This document shows, piece by piece, positions 1-12,595 of a DNA stretch of 64,000 bases; within the stretch, counting starts at the first letter, position 1, and every line of letters starts with the position of its first letter. The stretch lies in assembly GCA_030549175.1 (NCBI GenBank), contig JAUKUA010000006.1:620001-684000 (forward strand). Reading direction: 5' to 3'. The position numbers and the translations under genes were made by a program. The notes beneath the pieces were generated by a model, which did not search any database, was not told the DNA's origin, and saw only the letters and a program-made list of their open reading frames with translations. The stretch comes from Lasiosphaeris hirsuta. Its lineage: Eukaryota; Ascomycota; Sordariomycetes; Sordariales; Lasiosphaeriaceae.

Positions 1-3000
1 GGAGTTGAGTGGTTGTCTCCTTCGACGAGTACCCGCCCAGAGTGATATCGGCGTCCGTCTCATCTTCATCTTCGTCCTCGCTGAGACCGTAGGTGGTGAA
101 ATGCTCAACCTGGAAGGTCCAAACGCCGGTTTCCTTTTCGTAGCTAAGGAAAGTTGTGTCCTGCATGCTCTCGAGTTTGCTGATGTGCTTCGCCAACCTT
201 GAGCCTGATGTCCGAAGTCCTCCACGGGGGTAAGAGTGCTCCAGGGAGATCACGGCGGGTACGTTCAAGCCTTTACCAGGGGGGGCTTGGTTCCTGGGTT
301 AGGATAGACGGTGGCTGATCGCGGGATCAAGACGACGATGTTGTCACACAACTCGTCGACATTGATGGTGCTGAGGTCAACGGGAACTTTGAACGAAACG
401 CTTCCGACTTTTTCACGGCCGACTGTAAAATTAGGGACCTTCTCCCTCTGCTTCCTATTCAGCATATTGATCTCTTCCTTGGAAGGCGACATCCAGTAAC
501 TACCCGAATCAATCGCGGCGTCGTTCTTTTTCGCGGTCCGGACAGGCGCAGGCGACTCTTCTTCGTGAACAATGGCGAGTTCGTTGCCCTTCGCTTGCTC
601 CATATCGGGGGGAGTGGAGGTAGTGGGGGTCTTGCTTCCATTGGCTCCATTCCCGTTGGAGCGACCATTCTGCTTAGGATAGCTCGCGTCCTCGAAGACA
701 TTGGAACCACTCGCCTGGGACTCTCGGGTGGTCTCCTGAGAACCGCTCTCAGGGGTCGCGGTTGTGCTGGTGTCAAAGCTGACCCGCTTTGCGAGCTTGC
801 GACTGCCATTTGCTGCCTCGGGAGTCAAGGTCTCCTTGTTCGGTGCGGTGAAAAGGTCGCTGCGCATGTCGCGGTTAATAACCAGCTTCTTGTGGCCGCC
901 ATTGTTTCCATGGAGTCTAGCGCTGGAGCTAGCGGAGAAGGCACCGGGCTGCAGAATACTATCTTCCACATTGAAGCTTCGCCGCAGATTACTGGCTGAG
1001 ATGCTCTTGCTTAGACCGCGGTTAACGCTATTGAGCAAAAGGCTCTGACCAAGTCCTCCAGGGGTGCTGGCAACACTTGAGGGGCTCGAGGGAGAACCGT
1101 AGGTGCTGTAGGAAAACCCAAAGCCTTTTCTCTGGGGTGTTGAATAGCGAGGAGCATTGGCTGGACTGAGCCTGTACATCGGTAGTATCGAACGACTCTT
1201 ATTCTTCGTCTTGCTCGACAGGGGTGTAGCCAGTGGGCCGGGATTCTGAAGCTGTTCACTGGGCAGGCCAGAAAATAGAGTTGCGGAACCGTAGGCCGAC
1301 ATGGAGTCGATGGTGGTGGAAAAGGACTGCGGCTGGGCCTGATTATTCTGCGAAGTACCGAGCAGTGAGTTGCCGAAACCGCCTCCTTGAGCCTGTTGTT
1401 GATTGTTGGTAGATCCAAACAAGCCACCGCCCTGCTGCTGAGCGGGTTGGCCGCCAAAGAGACCACCACCGGCAGGCTGCTGGCCAAATAGTGAAGTCTT
1501 CTGCTGGTTGTTCTGATTCATGCCACCAAAGAGAGAACTTTGCTGTTGTGGTTGGGCTTGCGTGGAGGACTGAAGATTGCCAAAAAGGCCACCGCTGGTG
1601 GTTCCCGCCTGGGCCGCCATGCTTGAGCCAAACAAGCCACCGCCTGTGGCGGCCGTCTTTGCGCCAAACAGGCCACCAGCTGCCGGCTGCGCTGTGTTGG
1701 TAGCACCGAAACCAGTTTGTGTGGCGGGTTGGCCACCAAAAAGGCCGGCCGTTGCTCCGGTGTTGGTGGTCGCGGAACCAAAAAGGCCGCCAGGCTTTGG
1801 CTGGCTGCCAAACAAGCCGCCACCGGTGTTCTGGGCTTGAGCACCGAAGCCCGCGCCGCCAAATCCGGAAGCCGCAGGTTGTTGTGGCTGCGCGCCTCCA
1901 AACAGGCCACCACCAGCAGCTGGCTGAGCAGTATTGCCAAACAGTCCACCTCCGGTATTTGTGGCGCCTGTGTTGGCACCAAAGCCAGTTTGTGCTGCGC
2001 CGGTATTGCCGAAGCCAGTACCGGTGCTAGCGGTGTTTCCGAAGCTGAAGCCCGCAGGTTTGGCAGCAGCAGTGCCTCCGAACAAACCCCCGCCCGTCGC
2101 CGTGTTGGTAGCGGCCCCAAAACCACTGGGCTGCGTGTTAGTTGCTGCACCGAACCCAGACGTTCCGCTGCCAAAGAGTCCACCGGATTGAGCAGGCTGT
2201 GCGGTTGTGCTGCCGAAAAGGCCACCTGTCGTTGTTGCTGGTTTTGCGCCGAAGAGACCACCACCACCTGAACCGAATGCACCGCCAGTGTTCGTGGTGG
2301 CCGCAGCACCAAAGCCGCCAGTCGCTGGTTGGGAGCTACCAAATAGACCCCCCGATGATGTGTTGGCACCAAATCCAGTGTTGGTCTGAGTAGTTGCGCC
2401 GAACCCGCTGGTCGTTCCAAAGCCGGAGCCACCGAATGCGCCAGTGCCTCCTGGACTGCCTTGCTTCCGGCCTTGGTTGTAGTCGGTCAACCTCAACTCC
2501 TCGCTAGACCACTTCTTGTATGCATCTAGGAAGAGGATATTTTGATATGAGTTGCTCTGGGATGGGTTGTTTGCTTCTTTCTCGACAGTAGCAGTAAACG
2601 GGACAACAGCTGTTCCGGGAGGGTCGCCGACGTTGGTACCGATACCGGGGTTGTTGGAAGCCCCAAACCCACTTGTCGCACCGCCGCCGAATATGCTACC
2701 TCCAGCTCCAGTGGAGGTACCGCCGAAGCCGGTGGTTGTGTTGCCGAAACCTGTCGCCGTGACTGGCTTCGCTCCGAAGAGCGAGTTAGTCTGAGCAGCC
2801 GCACCACCGAAGGATGTAGAACCCGTCGTGTTAGCGGCGCCAAATCCGCCACCGAAGCCCGTGCTGGGTGCCGTCGCGGTCGTTGACCCGAAGAGACCTC
2901 CGCCGGTAGTTGTAGTCGAAGCTCCAAATGCCGGCTTAGCAGCGCCAAAGCCACCCGTCGAGCCGAACCCTCCGCCGGTGGCACCAAAGCTGGTCCCGGC

Positions 3001-3298
3001 CGTGCTTCCGAAGAGACCTCCACCCGCGGGAGTAGTTGTGTTGTTCGTAGCGCCGAAAGCAGGAGTTGCTGTGGAGCCGAAACCTAGGTATGTCAGCCAT
3101 CGCATTTATTGAAAATCGCGTCAAAGACAGCGGAGGGTGGAAGAGGGTAGTAGAGAGGCCGAGTAGCCGACCGAGGAATGAAGAATAAAACGTACCAGTG
3201 TTTGTGTTGCTGGCGCCGAAGCCACCGAAGCCTGTCGATTGCTGTTGATTGTTGGTCTGGCCGAAGCCGCCGAAGCCGCCGGTTCCACCGAACGACAT
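1..3298 (-). CDS. nup145: Nucleoporin Nup145/Nup98 precursor, N-terminal part (partial, frameshifted)
   Basis: FG-repeat nucleoporin of the nuclear pore channel. The start is ATG at 3298. Exon 1 (3298-3196) encodes FG repeats. A GTACGT..CTGAC..TAG intron (3195-3084) is removed, and exon 2 runs from 3083 off the left edge. Dozens of GLFG/FG repeats fill residues 1-600, interrupted near residues 195-240 by a GLEBS-like segment (LFLDAYKKWSSEELRL), the docking site for Gle2/Rae1. From about residue 890 lies the autoproteolytic domain (SYWMSPSKEEI onward). Its cleavage motif HF-TTYGL is encoded at 83-103. The reading frame breaks in a run of seven C (minus strand; 279-285). Upstream the frame reads TKPP; downstream the domain resumes one frame over as GKGLNVPAVISLEHSY. 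One extra C would join them. A Nup145C/Nup96 half is expected beyond the window. Family assignment is strong; the frameshift may be a sequencing error. Confidence 0.93.
3084..3195 (-). other. Intron 1 of the Nup145 gene
   Basis: Donor GTACGT, branch-like CTGAC and acceptor TAG are all visible. Removal joins ACT-G to GT-TTC and keeps the FG reading frame (..NTNTG-FGSTAT..). Confidence 0.85.
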
Positions 3299-4935
3299 GG
3301 TAAATAACGTCGAGCTGTGACACCTATGATATCGAGGAAAACGTGGAGGATGTCTGGTGTTGGTCGCGAGGGTTGATGGGGAGGCGCGAAGGATGAGACG
3401 CAGCACCCAAACGCGTGAGCGAGAGAGGGAAAAATTGGTGTCGGGTGCCGATGATGCGAAATGACAGAAATGAGTGATTAGAAGATTAAAAGAATCCCCA
3501 GAGGGAGATAATGGGCGAAGAGAAAAGGTGCCGGGCTCGTGGGACTCGAGGGCACCTTTGTCTTCATTCGCGGTTGAAGGCGCACGATGAGAGAAAGTTG
3601 CTTGCTGGGAGCTTCCGGTAGAAGGTGTGTGAGCCGGGCTCAAGTTCTTTGCGGGAATCTGGAGCCCAATTTGTGGACCTCAGGCCAGCCAGCCACTTCC
3701 AACTGGCCAATGACTTGACGCGATAGCTGGGTGGGTCAACTCGAGGTCGCTGATTCTCTATGGCCCGTGCACACAGCCCACACGCGAAACTGGTGTTCCC
3801 TGAGGTTCGCAGATCTTAGGCCCCTAGCTCCAAGCAGCACCTGCCACCCAGCGTCGCACTGCGAACTTGGACCGATCGTGTTGGCGATGGGGCCTCTTGG
3901 TTGTCGTGTTGTCTCTCTTGCACGTTTCTCGGTGTGCTTATTTAGCAAAATATACTACGAGAAGAAACAGCAGTTGAGTACCTTGGTCTTGGAAGTATTT
4001 AAGCATGTCACCATCCTGCCTCCCTTTTTTGTGAACCTTGCACTGGCGTCATACCTGAGCTCTCGCGCGCATCACGTGGTGCACAGTCTGCTGCCTACGG
4101 TCCAATTCATCTGTCCCATTGGCCTTTGTCCTTATCTGACTGAAGACCGTGTCTGCCTCACCAGTATCGTTGGCCCTAGCCAGAGAGAGAGACGCAAGTA
4201 TGCAGGCACCTGAGCCCTGACACCAAAAGAATTGGATAACAGGACGACTGATTCGCCAAAGCCCTCACGGCTGGCACTCAACGCAGGAAACGCTGCAGCA
4301 GCGTCACCCTTTGCACAGCCGATGAATCACACTCTATCCCATCAAATTTTTTTTATCAAAAACTATAAATCCCCCAATATTCCAATCCCACTGTCACCCT
4401 CTGCTCTCGCTTTTTGATCGACCTGGGAGATATGACTGCTGACAAACTCTTGGTGCGCGAGGTACCGCAGCAGCGGGCTATGCAGGCCCGGATTGTGCTT
4501 GGGCGCCAATGATATCAAGGCCTGGTGCATGCTGCGTACGACAGCAGTTTCGAGTCACGCCTCCCCTAACCATGGGTCGTGTTGGGAATTGTTTGCAGTA
4601 AAAGGATCACTTGTTCTGGATTTCTTTGGTAATGGATCGATTTCAATGCTAGCCGGCCTTCTGCCATGATCCACTCCTTACTCCAACTCACTCGACAGTT
4701 TGAACACCTAAAACGGCCCGAAAATGTGTCCCTGTGTCCCTGTGTCCCTGTGTCACCACCAAATTGGAAAACGTTTCTTTCTGGGTATCAGGGGACCACT
4801 TTACTCCCTGGAGAAGAGAAGCGAGACGGAGAGAACAAGACGAGTAAAATAGAGCTCCTTCGCGAAGGGAACATACAACGTTTACAAATCCCCCATGCCA
4901 TCCAGACCCTGAGACGTACCCAAAGCCCCCTCTTT
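3299..4935. other. Intergenic region between Nup145 5' end and epsin 3' end
   Basis: No supportable gene. It holds the Nup145 promoter (3299 upward) and an 8-base tandem repeat (TGTGTCCC, about 3.75 copies, 4725-4754). The open frames here (for example 3731-4213 on plus) have no recognisable domain and no fitting splice sites. Confidence 0.6.
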
Positions 4936-6668
4936 TTAGAACTGGATCAAATCCCCCTGCTGCTGCTGCTGCTGCTGCCGGCCGGCAAACGGGTTGTTAG
5001 TACCCTGTCCCCCGTATCCGTTCATACCTGCCGGACCCGTCGCCGCTGGCAGTTGCTGTCCTCCATATGACACGGTCGGCATCCCTGTGTATTGTGTCTT
5101 GAGGAACGGGTTGTTACCCGTTGCGTCGGCCGTCACTCTGTTGAGACCGGCGCCGGCGCTGTTTACAAAGGTGCCAGGCGCGGTATGCTGTGCCGGAATA
5201 CGCAAGTTACCCGTATTTCCAAACGTATCCATACCATCTCCGCTGGAGAGGAGAGCGTTGAGCCTGGCCTCGTGCTCGCTGAGCTCTCTTTGCGGCTGCT
5301 GAATCTGAGGGGTGGGCTGGGGCGTAGGCAAACTGTAGGTTTGAGGAGATTGCGAGAAGGTCTGCAGTGTCTTTTGCTCTGGAAGCGAGCCAAGAGTCGG
5401 CATGGACGGGGCCTTGAATGCCTGGGGTCTGGCAAAAGACGCCTGCTGTTGCTGCGCGAACGGATTGTTTGAACCAGTAGCCATCGGCTTGATTCCACCC
5501 GTCTGCAAGCTGCTGTTGCCGGCCCAGGGATTGTTACTACCGGGATGAAGTGAGTTATCCGGGATGGTAGGCTGGATCTGCTGTTGTTGGGCATAGGGGT
5601 TGGGGTTGTATCCTGTCGGCTGGGGTTGGAAGACTTGCTGCTGTTGCAGTTGCTGCTGCTGCAACTGCTGCTGTTGTAGCTGTAGCTGTTGCTGTTGCAG
5701 CTGCTGTTGCTGTTGGGCGTAGGGGTCAAACCCCGTTGGTTGCGCGCCGAACCCATTCGAGTAGCCGTTCTGGTAGCCTGCCGGTTGCGTCTGGTACCCG
5801 GTGTACGCATTATTCATGTAGCCCGTGGGCTGTACCGGCATCTGGTTCTGCTCGATAGGGTTCGCAAAGAAATCAACCGCGCTGCCTTGCTGGTACCCCT
5901 GGTTGAATCCAGTGAACTGCGGCTGCGAGTTCTGCGACGGCTCACCATCGAACAGGGACTGAGCGTTGCTCTCCTCGAGCTCCCGCCGACGCCGTTCCTC
6001 CTCCTCCTTACTGAGCTTGATTGCCTTGGCAAGATCGTCATCGTCGCCTTCGGTGTGTCGGCTCTCGCGCTTTCTCCTGTCCTCTTCCTCCTGGTGCTTG
6101 CTGGCTTCAATCGCCAGCTTGTACTCGGCGTCCTCTTCATCGGTGAACTGTCGACGGGGCTGTCGGCGGGCGGAAGGCTCGTGCGGTGGCGACTGCTGGT
6201 GCCCTGGGCCGAACTCCTCTAGACCGGTGACCCGCGACTTCCACGTTCTCCTGTCATTGCGCTCGGATCGCAACCTCTCCTCGTCCAGAATGAGCGAAGT
6301 CAGCTCCTTGGCGGCAACACGAACTAGTCCAAATGGTTAGCTTGGGAGGACTGCCAGGAGAGATAAGGGGCTGCGCGCCCACCATTTTGGCCGACGTCTC
6401 TACCGTCTTCGTCAATGTACTGGAACTCGCGCAGCGTTTTGATGATGAAGATGTTCTGCTTCGCCCATGTCACGACCAGCTCGGACCCTTCGTGGAGGCA
6501 GTAATCCATAACTTTCAGTGCCTTCAAGACGTGGCGCCAGTTCTTGCCCTTGTCGTTGAGTCGCTTGTCGATCATGTCCATGATCTCGTAAAAGTCGGTC
6601 GACCTGAGCGGAGGGAGAAAATATTATTAGCATTGCTGTCGCCTGCTCCCAAGGCAGCTGCCAAAGGG

Positions 6669-6703
<35 letters not shown>

Positions 6704-6979
6704 CCGGACTAGGCGGCAACTTACGAATTGAATGTAAGTTGAGCGATCTCGCTCATCTGTGTCCCCGTCGGACCCCATGGGTCGTTACTTGTCGCTACCA
6801 ATCCAGAGATTCATTAGCAAAGGGGCCCGTTTGTCTCCTCACACGGACATCGGCGACGATGTCGCGCGAGCCTCCGTGGAGAGTACACCGATAAAGACAC
6901 ACACACCTTCGCGCACCTTGACCTGGACGGTCGAGTAGCCCTTAGTGACATTCTTGACGCTACGGATAACCTTCGACAT
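4936..6979 (-). CDS. ent1: Epsin, ENTH-domain endocytic adaptor (Ent1/Ent2 family)
   Basis: Binds PtdIns(4,5)P2, ubiquitinated cargo and clathrin at endocytic sites. Exons: 6979-6907, 6794-6725, 6603-6383, 6323-4936 (583 aa; all phases close). The ENTH domain covers residues 1 to about 140, with the typical start MSKVIRSVKNVTKGYS and the core DKRLNDKGKNWRHVLKAL. Two ubiquitin-interacting motifs follow (EDAEYKLAIEASKHQ and DDLAKAIKLSKEE). Next come a long Gln-rich region, several NPF motifs for EH-domain partners (NNPFAQ, NNPFLK, NNPFAG) and a C-terminal clathrin box, LIQF. This is the full epsin order. Intron 2 holds a pure trinucleotide repeat. Whether it corresponds to yeast Ent1 or Ent2 cannot be told, since filamentous fungi may have a single copy. 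Confidence 0.95.
6669..6701. repeat. (GTC)11 microsatellite in epsin intron 2
   Basis: Eleven uninterrupted GTC units lie inside the intron spanning 6724-6604, so length changes would not alter the protein. Confidence 0.95.
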
Positions 6980-8303
6980 GTTGGGCGCTGGTTCAGGGAT
7001 AATTTGGGGAGGTAATTCGGAAAGGTGACGATGACGGGGAAATGCGAGCCGGGTCGAGTAAAGTCGATCGATGTGCGCCCCCCAGATTCCGAAGCGGGAA
7101 ATCTACCTATTATCGCAGCGGTCCCGGAGCGGCGGACTGGTCGCTATTGCGGTTCAATAATTAACGACGGGGCTGCAGGCTAAGTGGCCCAGTGCTGGCA
7201 ACCTTGGTGCAGTGTGCAGTGTTGGAGAGGCCGCGCGCCAAATAACTGGAGCAGGTGAGGTGCTGAGGTAGGTAGTGTTAGAGGCCTCGTCGTCGAAACG
7301 GCGACGGTGAAGGTGACGGCAGAGAAAGGGAGGCCGGGTGACAATGCGATGGTCGGCCACATGCGTGTTGGCCTAGAGCACTGGAGCAGCAAAAAAAGTC
7401 CTGTTGAGGTGGGCGCAAGCGTGGAAGGTTGGGGCGTCAAGTGCTTGTGTCGAGGGCAGGTGAGGTGAAGAGAGGGGCGAAGCTCGGCCCTGCGAAAGTG
7501 AGCGCAATCAATCAGTTCCCATGCGGCAACGGGAGGGCGCAATCTGCACGGTTACGGTGCACATAGAAGTACACGCCAATGTGTAACCCCTGGACGACAA
7601 TTCCTTAGACACAAACCAGCCCCTTCGAAGCTGTCCAGTTTAAAAAGACGAGACGGTTTTGTATTTCTGGGCCCAGTCCCAGCAGCGAGTAAGTATTTGC
7701 CCTAGTGAATAAGGTCTGCTGAATGGTCCAACCGATACCCGAATATACTTCCCGTTGACAAGCCAAACGCGTAAGCTGTCATGTCGCCGTGGCAAAGCGC
7801 TGACTACCGGCGGGCTAAGCCTTTTCGGGTAGCATGTAGCGTACTGAGAAACTGACATCAATCCGTGTTCCCAGCATCATGGCATGACGTACATGTTGCT
7901 ATTCGGGATTCCCTGGCGCACCCAGCGACGTGTCCGAGGAAGGATGGGCCTGCGAGGTGCTTAACATCAAGCGCATAACATGGTTTCCAGCACCCACACA
8001 GAGCAACCACAGCTGCAATTTTCTCGTACACGATTACATCTCTCTTTGTCTTTCCGGAAGAAAAAAAAAATAGATATGAGCACACCTTCCAGCGTAATAT
8101 GCTAAGGCCTCTCCCGTCCTTGTCCAGACCAGTCCACAAGACACCGCCTGCCTTGAAACCTCTCGTACACACGCATAAGCAACACACAAAGATACATACA
8201 ACCCGTACAAGTCCCAATTCCTAACTAGCGAGCCCCTCTAGCCCCATTCACTTCTTACTCCCAGGGGTATCCGGTAGCTGCGCAGTAAATAAAAGTATTC
8301 CCT
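6980..8303. other. Intergenic region between epsin 5' end and MYST acetyltransferase 3' end
   Basis: Contains the epsin promoter next to 6980 and the 3' flank of the acetyltransferase gene. The scattered open frames lack recognisable domains. No gene is called. Confidence 0.6.
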
Positions 8304-11300
8304 TCACTCATCCTCCTCATCTTCCTCCCCATCGGCATCGACATCCTCCATGACGATGTCCCCGTCCACGCCACTACCATTATTCTCCTTCCCGCCTGAT
8401 TGCGATCTCGGCGATGGCCTTCCCTTGCCCGAGCCCCCGTCGCTGATCGATCCGTTCCGCCTACTGTCATTCGTAGACCCCTGGCTCCTCGACTCCTGCA
8501 CCGTCGGAGTCTGGACCTGCACCGTGTCCTGGGCATCAGTGCCGTCCTTCTGCCCACCCTCCTTCTTAGCAGCTGCGAGAGCCTGGAGTTTGGCACGCTC
8601 CAACTGCCACCCCGGAGGAAATCCGGGGCCGCTATCCGCGTTGCCGTAGTCGCTCTTTTTAGTACCCTTGGGCCAACGACCCGGGCCGCGACCGGTCCCG
8701 CCGGATTTGCGTTTGGAGCTACTTTTCGGCTTACTCGCCGACGACCGGCGGGCGCTTCCACTAGGGCGTTTCGGTCTCGGTCGCGGGGCGCTGCTGGCAG
8801 TTCGCACAACTGGCGCCCGGGGAATAATGGCCCGAGATCTGTCGGCTCTGCGAGTGCCAGTGATTGGCGGAACGACTTCAAATCTCGTCGGCGGTATATC
8901 CCTGTACTGTGATGTCCAGTCGCCAGCCGAACCTTTACCGTCCTCCTTTTGCTCGCGCTCAGTCTCGTCTTCTTCGATTATAGCCTCGCCATTCACTAAT
9001 ATGCCATTTGGCTTGTTTAGCGCGACGCTATGATCCGGAATGTTGCCCGTCTCGTTTGGCTCCGTGGACTCCAGCACTGTTGTGTCAATGTCCATCTTTG
9101 ACTCCTGGCTATTCGTCTCCGGTTGGTTGACAGCGTCTGTCCTATTGACGGGGGTCTCCGTGACAGAAACTACGGGCTTCTGGTCCTCATCCTCCTCACG
9201 AGGGGCGATTGCATTCAGAGCTGGGCCCAGCTCAAAATTGGTGGCGTTGCTCCTTCCCGTGACATAAGGGGTCCATGTCAAAGCCTTCGGGTTGAGCTGG
9301 ACATATTTCTTGGACTCCCATTTGGCGATGTAATCGTGGCAGTACTGTTGGTCCACTCGAAAGGCGTAAAGCTGTGTTTGGGGATCTCGTACTAGACACC
9401 GCAGCCCTTCCAATGCCGATATCACATCGTCAGGGGTTAACCCGGTGTCATCAGAAATCCGTTTGATGCTCAGGCCCTTCTTGTCCGACCTATCGTCGGA
9501 GCAGTGCTCGAGGAGGTACTTGCACATGACCAGTCGCCAGTAGTTGCGATAAGAAACTAAACCCATGTCTGAAAGTGGTTTTTCTGGCGACCCGGTTTTC
9601 TGTTCCGCCCTAGTAAGGAGGTAAGAGAAGTCGATTAGCAGGTTGCCATAGCCCTTCCGCTGGTGAATGGGCAGAGTCAGAATGCAGGAAACGTTATTCT
9701 GACTGCTAGCCCGCTTCTCTTTAGAGAAGTAGCCGACAAAGTGATACCCCAGATCGTCGTATTCGCAGAGGACGTAGAAGAGGAACGGCTCTACGTCATA
9801 GTAAAGCGTCTTCGATCCCAGGAAGAGCTTGGCCAGCAAACAGAGGTTCTGGCAGTAAATCGGGTTCTTGCGACCGTCCACTTCGAAGACTGACACCGAG
9901 TTATGTCGGTAGATCTCATCTCCTGGAGGGTGCTTTGCCGGACACTTTAGTTTATGCCGCCACGCCACGTAATCCGAGTTCATGTACTTCAAACAGAACT
10001 CGCAAATGTACAAGACCCTGTTTCGGCTGTACTCTTCGGGATATGGTGCCGCATACCAAGTGTCAATCTCCCAGCCGCCAAACTCGATGCACTCGATCTG
10101 ACTCCCCGGGCCTGACGTCTTCTTTGACTTCTTAGCTGGGAGCTCTATTTCGGCTTGCATCTTGAGGAGCCGCGCCCTCCACTCCTCCTCGGCTTGTTGC
10201 TTTGCCTCGTCAAAGCGGCGACGATCGTCGTTTGTGGGCATAGTCTTGGAAGTGTCCGCCTCCGCTTCACTGAGAATACCACCATAAGGCTTGCCTTTTA
10301 ATTCGTCCGTCTCTTTATCGTACAAGGAATAGAATGGTTGGGAGTAGTTGGCATATGTAAAAGGAGTTATCGCTGCAGGTTGAGTTGCTTGGGGTGTACC
10401 ATTACTCCTTGACGCCCGGGCGCGATCCCTGTTGGATCGCTTCCTTTTCTTCTTGTCTCCCCGTGCTTTTCGGGAGAGGGTCTGTCGAAGATCGGTGGGG
10501 CTCAACCGCATCTTGACGACAATGCTGGTACGGGTCCTTTTCACGATAGACACAGGGGGGCTGGGCACTTTGAGTCGCAGTGATCTGGCGGAATGGGGCC
10601 TTGCTTGTTCATCGTAGCCATTTGCGTCACCGTCACTTTGATCGTCGCCAGTATTCCTGCGTCGCTTCCGGAGAGCAGTTATGTTCTCCTCCTCGGCCTC
10701 GGCCGAAGAGGTTTTCCGCTTCCTCAGCACACGGGATCCATCCATGGGGTCTTCATCCAGGACGAGCTGGTTGAAGACGGAGTGAGAGTCCGGCTTGATA
10801 GTGCCTTTCTGTGGCGGAAGGAGATCACGCGCAAGCTTGGGGGCACTTGCGCGCCGGGCCGCCGAAGATGTGACACTCGTGTTTCCAACTCCGTTCAGCC
10901 CGGCCTCGTTGTCGTCAAGGTCCGCGCCTGCATCTGACTCGTCCGAGTCGTCTCCGGCGCAATCGGGGCACTTCCATTTCTTCGGGCCTTCCAGGCTCAG
11001 TCCATCATCGTCGCTCTGAATGGGCGAGTGCAACTCACCTTCCTTACCCGTCAGGGCCTCCGCCTCACGTGCACATTGCTGGTGAGCTGGGGTGTGTTAG
11101 CCCATATCTCACCATACATGTCCTATTCCTGGAACTTACCATTTTCCCCACATGTTGCACAAGACAGGAATGCCTCGAAATCCTCTGCGGGATCATGCTC
11201 TTCGTCTTGCTTGCAGAATATGCAATTGTTTGAGATTGCATTTTCGGACTCTTCTTCGTCATCCTCATGATGCTGCACTTCCTCGTCCCAGTCTTCGCCA

Positions 11301-11818
11301 GCTTCGGACTCGACGTCACTGATGCTTGCTGAGCCGGAGGACGCATTGGAGTCACTGTCGTCCTCATCGTCGGTCTCGCCTGGTTTTATTTTGACTGCAC
11401 CCACGCCCTCGTCTTCGTCCTCCTCATCGTCTTCTTCAGGATGTTCTTCGACACTCTGTATTCTCCTATGCGATAGAGACTCACGAGGGCCATCGTCCTC
11501 CTCCTCACCCTCTGCGTCCTCGTCGTCAAAGATATCATCGTCTTCCTCTGACTCGCTGTCATTGTCATCCGATTGCGAGTCATCTTCGCCCTCGAGGTCC
11601 TCTTCGTCGTTCCTATCGTTCCTATCGTCATCCATTTCTTCGTCGCTGTCTTCCTCCTCGAGTGCAGCCCCGACATCGATCTGGTTGTTGGACATGAAGG
11701 CGGTGTCGTTGTCCATAGACACGTCGGCGTCGGGAGCGGCATCGTCGAGCTCGACATCGCGCTCCGACAGCAAAACACTTTGCTGCAGTTCTTCCTCCAT
11801 GAGCTGTGCGTCGGCCAT
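8304..11818 (-). CDS. sas3: MYST-family histone acetyltransferase with PHD finger (Sas3-like)
   Basis: Predicted nuclear lysine acetyltransferase of histone tails, probably the catalytic subunit of a NuA3-type complex. Exons: 11818-11140 and 11086-8304 (1153 aa). The N-terminus is a very acidic stretch (residues 1-190). A PHD finger follows around residues 197-270, split by the intron; its pairs read CIFC, CATC, HQQC and CPDC. A basic linker precedes the MYST core (about 550-825). The core has a C2HC zinc finger (CEFC..H..C), the acetyl-CoA loop QRKGYG, the active-site Cys in VSCILTLP and the catalytic Glu in SPEKPLS. The tail is low-complexity and ends in an acidic EDEEDE run. PHD plus MYST fits Sas3/KAT6 better than Esa1, which has a chromodomain. 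The start Met at 11818 opens the only long frame. Confidence 0.93.
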
Positions 11819-12595
11819 GATTTCTAGTGTGTATTCGTGTGGTTTGTAGCCTGTCCTTCCCCTCTTGTCGGAGCGCTCGGTGCGGGCCTCGTCAAGAACC
11901 GCTAGCCAGGAAGCCGCTCATACCAGCACGACGTGAGCAAACGACCGAGGACGAATCATGCCCGGCGCACAGGCTTCGGGCGCAGCTTCAGGTTCGGGAT
12001 AGCGGGGGATAGGGTGTTGAGAAGATAGATGATGCGTGGTCGGCGCGTCGCGCAAGGCATTGGAGGTCGGAGTGGTCGTCGCGACAAGACTGCAGATCCG
12101 AAACGCGCAGGATTGAGCTGCAAGATGATGCAGAACTGGAGGCAGGATGGTGTTGGAGATAAACCCAGCGAAGAGACGCGTCGAACCCGTGTTTTAGTGG
12201 CAATAATCAGTGATGCAGTCGGTAGAATCGTTGCGCTGCTTCGTCGTGGCCTCGAGTCTCCCTTGGTCGCTGCTGCTTGCGCTGCTGCAAGGTTGCTGGG
12301 GCCGTTGCTTCTGCGCTGATTAGTCACTCAATACTGGGGGTTGTGCAAGTGGGTCATAGCTTGTGTCCCTCCCTCATGTGGGCCTCAGGCACCAACAAGC
12401 AGCTTCCAAGTCGGGACCTTGTTAATTCACTCTGCCAATCCTCGGCGGCGATCCGACCGACCTCGAAGCACCCTCTTTTCCTCACACATCGAGAACACCA
12501 GACTCCGCACAGGCTTCGTGTACGATACGCCCCCGCCTCTACGGATCCCGCATACCCCAGCTAACCCAATTGACCAGGCCGAGAGATCTGTCGCC
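11819..12595. promoter_or_regulatory. Divergent promoter region, acetyltransferase / NDUFA1
   Basis: The 777 bases separate two start codons pointing away from each other, so both promoters must lie here. A minus-strand 123-codon frame (12327-11956) fills part of it but looks like chance. No TATA box or operator is clear. Confidence 0.5.

Noticed and set aside
1518..2432. 304-codon minus-strand frame inside the Nup145 repeats
   Set aside because: Out-of-frame shadow of the FG-repeat region; the repeats keep several frames open.
11956..12327. 123-codon minus-strand frame between the acetyltransferase and NDUFA1 genes
   Set aside because: No domain or conserved motif; lies in the divergent promoter. 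It could be an upstream ORF of the acetyltransferase, but nothing supports this.
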